Origin: Taeniopygia guttata
Lineage: Eukaryota; Chordata; Aves; Passeriformes; Estrildidae
Assembly: GCF_048771995.1 (NCBI RefSeq)
Contig: NC_133050.1
Coordinates: forward strand, 3,918,501-3,982,500
Length of the DNA stretch: 64,000 nt
Direction: 5' to 3'
In this document: positions 58,983 through 64,000 of the stretch, one piece after another
Numbering within the stretch: the stretch's first letter is position 1
Layout of the letters: each line of letters opens with the position of its first letter
Made by a program: the position numbers and the translations under genes
The notes under the pieces: model-generated
Seen by the model: the letters and a program-made list of their open reading frames with translations, nothing else
The model's database searches: none
What the model was told of the DNA's origin: nothing

Positions 58983-60700
58983 CTCCAGCAGCATCTTTGG
59001 GCTTCAGCTCTGGTCCCTGGTGCTCCCACCAGCACTGGCAGAGCTGCTTGTCTGGGCACAGCCAGTGCTGGGCAGGCAGCAGCTGGGCTTCGGGCACCTG
59101 AGACCAGCAGCTACTGTGTTTAGTTTTCATTTTGCAGGATTTAGGAATATTTTTCATAGAAAATTCTCCAAATATTTAGTCCCTTTTCCCACAACAGTTC
59201 TATATTTTTCAAAGTAGTTTTAGTATTCAGAAAAACTTAGAATATTTTCACACTTTTAGAATAAAAATATAAAATGCATTGAATTGCTAGTCTATGCTCT
59301 ACTAAAAACTAAGTCACTCTATGACTCACAGCCTGCTTCAGAGGCTCTTTTCCCACAGGAGACTTGTGCCTAATCACAACAACTAACCTAAAACCTTTTC
59401 CCTGATGTTTTCTGGGATTCCTGACAAGCTCACCTCTCAGTCTTCAGAGGCAAACCTTGAGCACAGCAGGAATCTTTTCAAGTCACCATCTTTGTTTGCT
59501 TCTGCACAAAGTGCCTCAGTCATAGAGCAGGGGCTTTGCTCAGCTTCCTGCCGCCCTGCTGCCCCCAAGGCTGTCCTGAGCCCTCTGCTGCAGCTGCTGT
59601 GCTGCCATGGAGCTGCTGTAAAACACAACAGCTCTGCCACACGCGCTCAGCAGGACTGGAGAAGCTTTCTGGCCTTGCTTACATTAGGCTGGTGGCTTCT
59701 CTAAACACAAGTTGAGCTTTTGAACGCTATGTCTCACCTGGCACAGGAACTGATGCTGCCTTTCTCATGGAGGCTAAACTCCCATGGGCTTTAAAAGTTT
59801 TCTGGCCAGCATAAGGCCTGGAAAACCATTTAATGCAGCAATTTAGTATTGAAAATGGCCCAGTCTATGTATCAAAGTAGCTTGTTTAAATGCTGGAGCC
59901 CACCAGAGCATCCCTCCAGGGCATATCTTTTTCTCCCCCACCTCTGCCTCCATGACTGCCAAACTGCACCTTTGAGAGTTCTCTTCTCCAGAAGCTGAAT
60001 GGTACCTTTTTATTTGGGGGAGGAAAAAAAAAAAGGAAATGTTCTATGCTACTATCATCATCATCACAATAATGAGCTGCAAATTAGTTAAATGACATCA
60101 ACAACTCAGACTGTGGACTTAGTTCTCAGAGTGCAGCACTGGCTTTACTATCCCTTGAAACTGCAGATGTGCTACAGTCTTTAAAATCCGTTTTCATGCT
60201 TACCTAATTTGGAGTCAAGCACAGCTCTGTGAGAGCTTTAGGGGTTGGGCCTACCCTGGCACTCTCGTGTGTCTGGAGTGACCTGCCCAAGCCATCTGCC
60301 ACCTGAAGAGCAAAGCAGGGTATGGACAAGCACAGGCTGCAGAACAGCTCGAACTGCAGGGAGCCCATTCCTGTCAGGAGTAACACGACCATCCCACCTT
60401 AGGACTGGGTTTTGTGAGAAACAACTGCACACTTTAAAAGTTTTAAAACGTTTATTAGACATTTACAAAAACATAAGAGAAGGACTCATAAGGAAGAACA
60501 GGCCTGGGAAGGCCCCCTGCCCCATGGCTGCTACCTGCCAGGTGGCTGCCTCATCTTCAAGATTGATGCTTCACCTTTTACATTCCTGGAGGGTGCATCA
60601 GCCACCCCTGGGCCCTCCCAAAGTCTGTCAGTCAACCCTTCTTTGCCGTTTATTGGTGGAATTTATTTCTTGTAGCTGTGTTTGAAGGTCAGGTGTTGTC
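58983..60700. other. Downstream non-coding stretch
   Basis: AT-rich after 59.1 kb, with the candidate poly(A) signal and a short A run near 60026. I see no exon or named repeat here. Confidence 0.5.
59260..59265 (+). promoter_or_regulatory. Candidate poly(A) signal (AATAAA)
   Basis: First plus-strand AATAAA after the tail-exon stop, about 280 bases downstream, in an AT-rich patch. It is the plausible 3' end of the membrane-protein transcript. Confidence 0.4.
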
Positions 60701-60772
60701 ACGCCGCGTCCCCCCAGCAACAAGCTTTTCCATTCCTACTCTCCCATGCAAGGGGTATATGTCGATACCTAT

Positions 60773-61320
60773 TGTGGTGGACCCCCACTGCAGAGAATGA
60801 CGTGCATTGACTCCATGTTTGCAGAAGGATGAATAAAAGCTTTATTAAGCTGTCCTATATTACACTATACTAAAAACTATATTACTGCTATACTGAAGAG
60901 AAACCCGTGACCCTTAGAGACAGTCCAACACAGAGTGGCTCCAGTTGGTCAAATGAAATCAAAACACCATCACCAGAGTCCAATGAAGAAATCCCTCTTT
61001 GGTAAACAATCTCCATAACACATTCCACATGTGCCAAACATCAGATGCAGCAAATGGAGATAATTGTTTTTCTTCTTTCTCTGAGCTTTCTCACAGCCTT
61101 CCCCAGGATGTTCCTGGGAAAGCCTGTGTCTCTCACTGTTCAAAGGATATGTGAATACCACACACGCCTTCTTTCTACCTGTCTAGACAGCCCAGGCTGT
61201 CTGGTGGGAACAATAGGGAGTGGGGGGTGAGATGTATGATTATAATTTACTCCAATGAAATATTGTTGTATTGAATCAAGGCAAATATGATTTGGCATGT
61301 ATAATATTTAGTTTTTACAC
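60773..61320 (-). mobile_element. LTR fossil of a songbird endogenous retrovirus, minus strand
   Basis: Starts TGTGGTGGACCCCCACTGCA and includes GAATGACGTGCATTGACTCC and an AAAGCTTTATTAAGCT core, which on the minus strand is an AATAAAG poly(A) signal. This resembles a common passerine LTR. The right edge is uncertain. No internal coding region is evident, so it looks like a broken solo LTR. Confidence 0.6.
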
Positions 61321-61639
61321 AATACACATACCAGCACTGTAAGCTGCCCCCCCCCACACACACATATTTGTTTACACCAGAGCCAGGTTTTTTTTGGACA
61401 ATGCCTCATTTACAATTAATACATGTGGCTAGTCTGGAGATGGGCTGTCCCAAAAGGAGATACTGGAACACCTGGGAGCTGATCATCCCGGTAGCGACTC
61501 AAGATTGGGATCGCTGGAGTCCTCCGGGCTGATGCATCTGAATGCCACGGTTCCCATAACCTCATCAGGAAAAATTGTCCACACCTGGACCTGGATTGTT
61601 CAACCCCGGCTCAGAGAAAAGAACTTTATGAATATGTGG

Positions 61640-62049
61640 GACTCTGAATGGAAAGAAAAGGCAGGTGACTGAAATCCTGGCCTCGGGCAGAAAATTTCCT
61701 ATAAGAACTGCAGGGTCCGGGAGGGTGGTGTGTGTGTCCAGGGGAACCTCTGCCGAGAGGCTCCTTCCTGTCACGCACCCAGTGCCAAACATGGGCTCAG
61801 CGCTGTCCTTTTCCTTTTGGCCTGCTCAGAGAGAATTCAATCCTGAATAACTTTTTATTGTTTCATTTTAAATTTGGCTGGACTAATTTTCATTTATAAA
61901 AGGGGGAAGGGGACTGTGGGGAGAACGGAGAACATCTAAACAACAAATCACAATAACATAACTCTACATCAATAAAGCTTCTCTTAAGATACACACAATA
62001 TTCATCCCTTAATTGCAAGAGCCAATCATCTCATATTCTATCTATTACA
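61640..62049 (+). mobile_element. Possible LTR fossil, plus strand
   Basis: It has a TATA box (TTTATAAAAGGG near 61895) and an AATAAAGC poly(A) signal about 75 bases later (near 61970), the spacing expected of an LTR promoter and R region. The boundaries and family are unclear. The sequence just to its left (61430-61640) may belong to the same fossil. Confidence 0.35.
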
Positions 62050-62379
62050 GTTTGGATGGAGACCAGAAGTAATACCTTGCAAAAGGAAAAGAGGGTACAA
62101 AGGTCCCTGCAGTCCCCTGGCCTGGTACCTCAGCCAGTGGGGAAAGGAAGAGGGCAGCATGTGGCCAGGAGTTTAAATAGAGGCTGTGTCCTCCAAAACT
62201 TTGAGAGAGAAAAGCCCAGCAGCAGATGTCCCCATGGACTCTCTCCCTTTATTCAAACAAAGCTGCAGGGCTCCTCTGGCTCCTTTATGGACACTGGCTT
62301 TTCACAGCCTGGTTTGTATGCACACCTGTTTCCTTGTATCAGAGTATCACCAGCCTGCAGTGACTCCCTGCCACTCTGG

Positions 62380-62590
62380 TCTGCAGGAGAAATGGAGCTG
62401 ATTTCCATTAAGGCCCTCCCAGAGGGAAGGAAGAACAGACCCAGAGGAGACAAGCAACCCCTGCAGACATCCAAACTTCTGCACCAGATGCCGAGTGAGT
62501 CGCAGAGGGGGCGTAGTGGGTGCATTTCCCTCAGCCTTCTCCTGAGACTCAGCAGCCGGGGGCTTGCACTGCACATGTGTGTTGGATAAT
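62380..62590 (+). repeat. Partial fourth copy of the tandem module
   Basis: GTGGGTGCATTTCCCTCAGC followed by CTTC, then GACTCAGCAGC, then CTGCACAT, matches the intron after the 55208 exon in the same order. The preceding sequence (GAGAAATGGAGCTGATTTCC through GGAGACAAGCAACCC) loosely matches the exon side. It is separated from the main cluster by LTR fossils. Confidence 0.6.
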
Positions 62591-62885
62591 CTACCAAGTT
62601 TAATTTTTTTTCATTTCTCTAGTCAGGCTTGGTTTGCCTTTGCCTTGGGGAAAGGAATTCTAATGGGTTTTTTAAGGGATGTTACACCACTCAAGGGAAA
62701 TGAGCTTAACATCTCAATAAACTGGGAATAACCCAAAAGGTACCCAAAAACCATAATGACCATGCAGAAAAATCTACGATCATCATCCGCAAACATCAAG
62801 GAATGTCAACCCCGGACACTGCCCCCTGGCATAGTTGGAGACACCTGGACTGGAAAAGCCTGAGAAGGAAATCAAGGAGTATGGC

Positions 62886-64000
62886 TGTCATGGTTTGACA
62901 CTGGCACACAATGCCAGTGCCCCCATGAAAATGCAACCTCTCAATTGAATGCTGCGAAATGCAATCGAGAACAGAGCAAAGCAGGCCCAAGCTTAATAAC
63001 AAGGAAAAAAACTTTATTAAGCTACTACTACTATACTACTATAAAAGAAAAAAAAAGATAAAAACACCACACAAAATTCAAAATGAAAACCTTCCAAAGT
63101 ATTCCTCCTCTCACCACCCAACCCCAACAAACCACAGTGAGACACAATCTGGACTCCAATCAGGTGTCCACCCTCCAGACAATCGATACTCAGTTCATCA
63201 AGGAAGAGAGGAGCCCCTCCTGTGCCACAGACCCGCCCAGGAAACACAGCTGCCACATCCTGTGCTTCCATGTCACACATAGCACCACCCAGAGAAAAAG
63301 TTTGCCATGGTGGCCCTCTCCTTTCCATGCACAGTGCTCTCACCACCAATGCATGGATGGACAGACTGCTTTTAGGATTTTTCCTTTCAAGGATGCCCTG
63401 CCAAGAGGGGAAAAAACAACAGTTCAGTTTTTTATTTTTGGGACCACAATTCCCCCAATTTCCCCCTGGGGCTGAGGGTCCAAGAACAGAGAACTTCTCT
63501 TCTTCTCTGAAGACAGGGGACACCACCACAAACTTCCCTAACTTTTCTTTGTTTGTTCAACTTCTGTCTTTTCCCAGCTGAAGCATGGTCTCTTTGGCTC
63601 ACCAGCATCCTCCTAAAATACAGTCTCTCTTGGAGGAGAAGATGAGTTCAGTCTGTGGCTACCAAGAAAAAGTCCAGCAAAAAGCCACTCCATCATCTCC
63701 TCCCACCTAAAATTTCTCCTTCCAACATCCCAGGGTCCAAGCTGTCTCTCTTCCTCTCTTTCAAACCGAGGAGGAGAAAAATTTCACAAAGCTTTCATTT
63801 CTCACGAAGGGTTAAAAGTCCCGACTCCCAGAGACGGCTCGCTGCCCAGGCTCCCGCTCCCACAGGCAGCTGGGCACCTTGCGGCCCCCCCAGCTCTTCT
63901 TCCCCGCGGTGAACTGCTGGCAAAACCACCGCTGTCTCTTTCTCTCTCTCTTGAGAAAGAGAGACTCTGGGGGGAAACGGAGACATCCCAGATTTTCTCC
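62886..64000 (-). mobile_element. LTR fossil of a songbird endogenous retrovirus, running off the window
   Basis: Starts TGTCATGGTTTGACACTGGC and contains AACTTTATTAAGCTACTACT, giving an AATAAAG poly(A) signal on the minus strand. This is the typical start of a long passerine ERV LTR in antisense. The GC-rich right part may still be LTR or an adjoining internal region; the window ends before this can be told. Whether it is solo or part of a larger broken copy is unknown. Confidence 0.6.

Noticed and set aside
63017-63912. Open frames of 85-170 codons at the right edge
   Set aside because: They lie within the LTR fossil and are incidental.

Overview
The window looks like nuclear DNA from a songbird (passerine). 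It carries several CR1 LINE 3' ends, a tRNA-Ile-derived SINE with a CR1-like tail (the TguSINE1 type known from zebra finch), and LTR fragments of the kind common in songbird genomes. Genes are split by GT-AG introns and intergenic DNA is AT-rich. There is no bacterial-style gene organisation.

Layout. 1-20 kb: mostly non-coding DNA with one CR1 tail, a CA microsatellite, a solo-LTR-like fossil and, on the minus strand near 10.5-10.9 kb, a short acidic (EMEVD-rich) pair of candidate exons from an unrecognised gene. 20.1-21.5 kb: a CR1 tail, then a GC-rich, CpG-dense stretch with a roughly 270 bp CCCNG pentamer array that abuts exon 1 of the main gene. 21.2-53.9 kb: 24 consecutive plus-strand exons of a nuclear pore membrane glycoprotein 210 (NUP210, gp210) gene, covering about the first 55-60% of the protein (about 1,060 codons). 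Exon order and phases match throughout, but the copy looks inactivated. It has no in-frame signal peptide or start, in-frame TAG codons in exons 7 and 15, one-base losses at exons 18 and 21, and a mutated splice donor after exon 24, and the rest of the gene is absent. I read it as a truncated, fairly young pseudogene or decaying paralogue; assembly error is the main alternative.

54.2-59.3 kb: directly downstream on the same strand is a different, unrecognised candidate gene. Its exons are short, phase 1-1 and built from modules repeated three times in tandem. They lead into an exon with one transmembrane segment followed by Lys/Arg residues, then a Ser/Pro/Gln-rich cytoplasmic tail with a stop and a poly(A) signal. 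Copies 1 and 3 of the module share a nearly identical block of about 290 bp, while copy 2 has diverged, which suggests recent duplication or gene conversion. A partial fourth copy lies near 62.4 kb. This tandem-exon membrane-protein locus is the least explained part of the window.

60.7-64 kb: several LTR fossils, the last running off the right edge.

No pathway links the two main loci. The NUP210-like copy would encode a lumenal nuclear-pore membrane protein fragment without its anchor. The downstream locus would encode a small single-pass membrane protein. Their tight head-to-tail placement raises, but does not prove, the possibility of chimeric transcripts. All family assignments come from recalled sequences read by eye; no database search was run.
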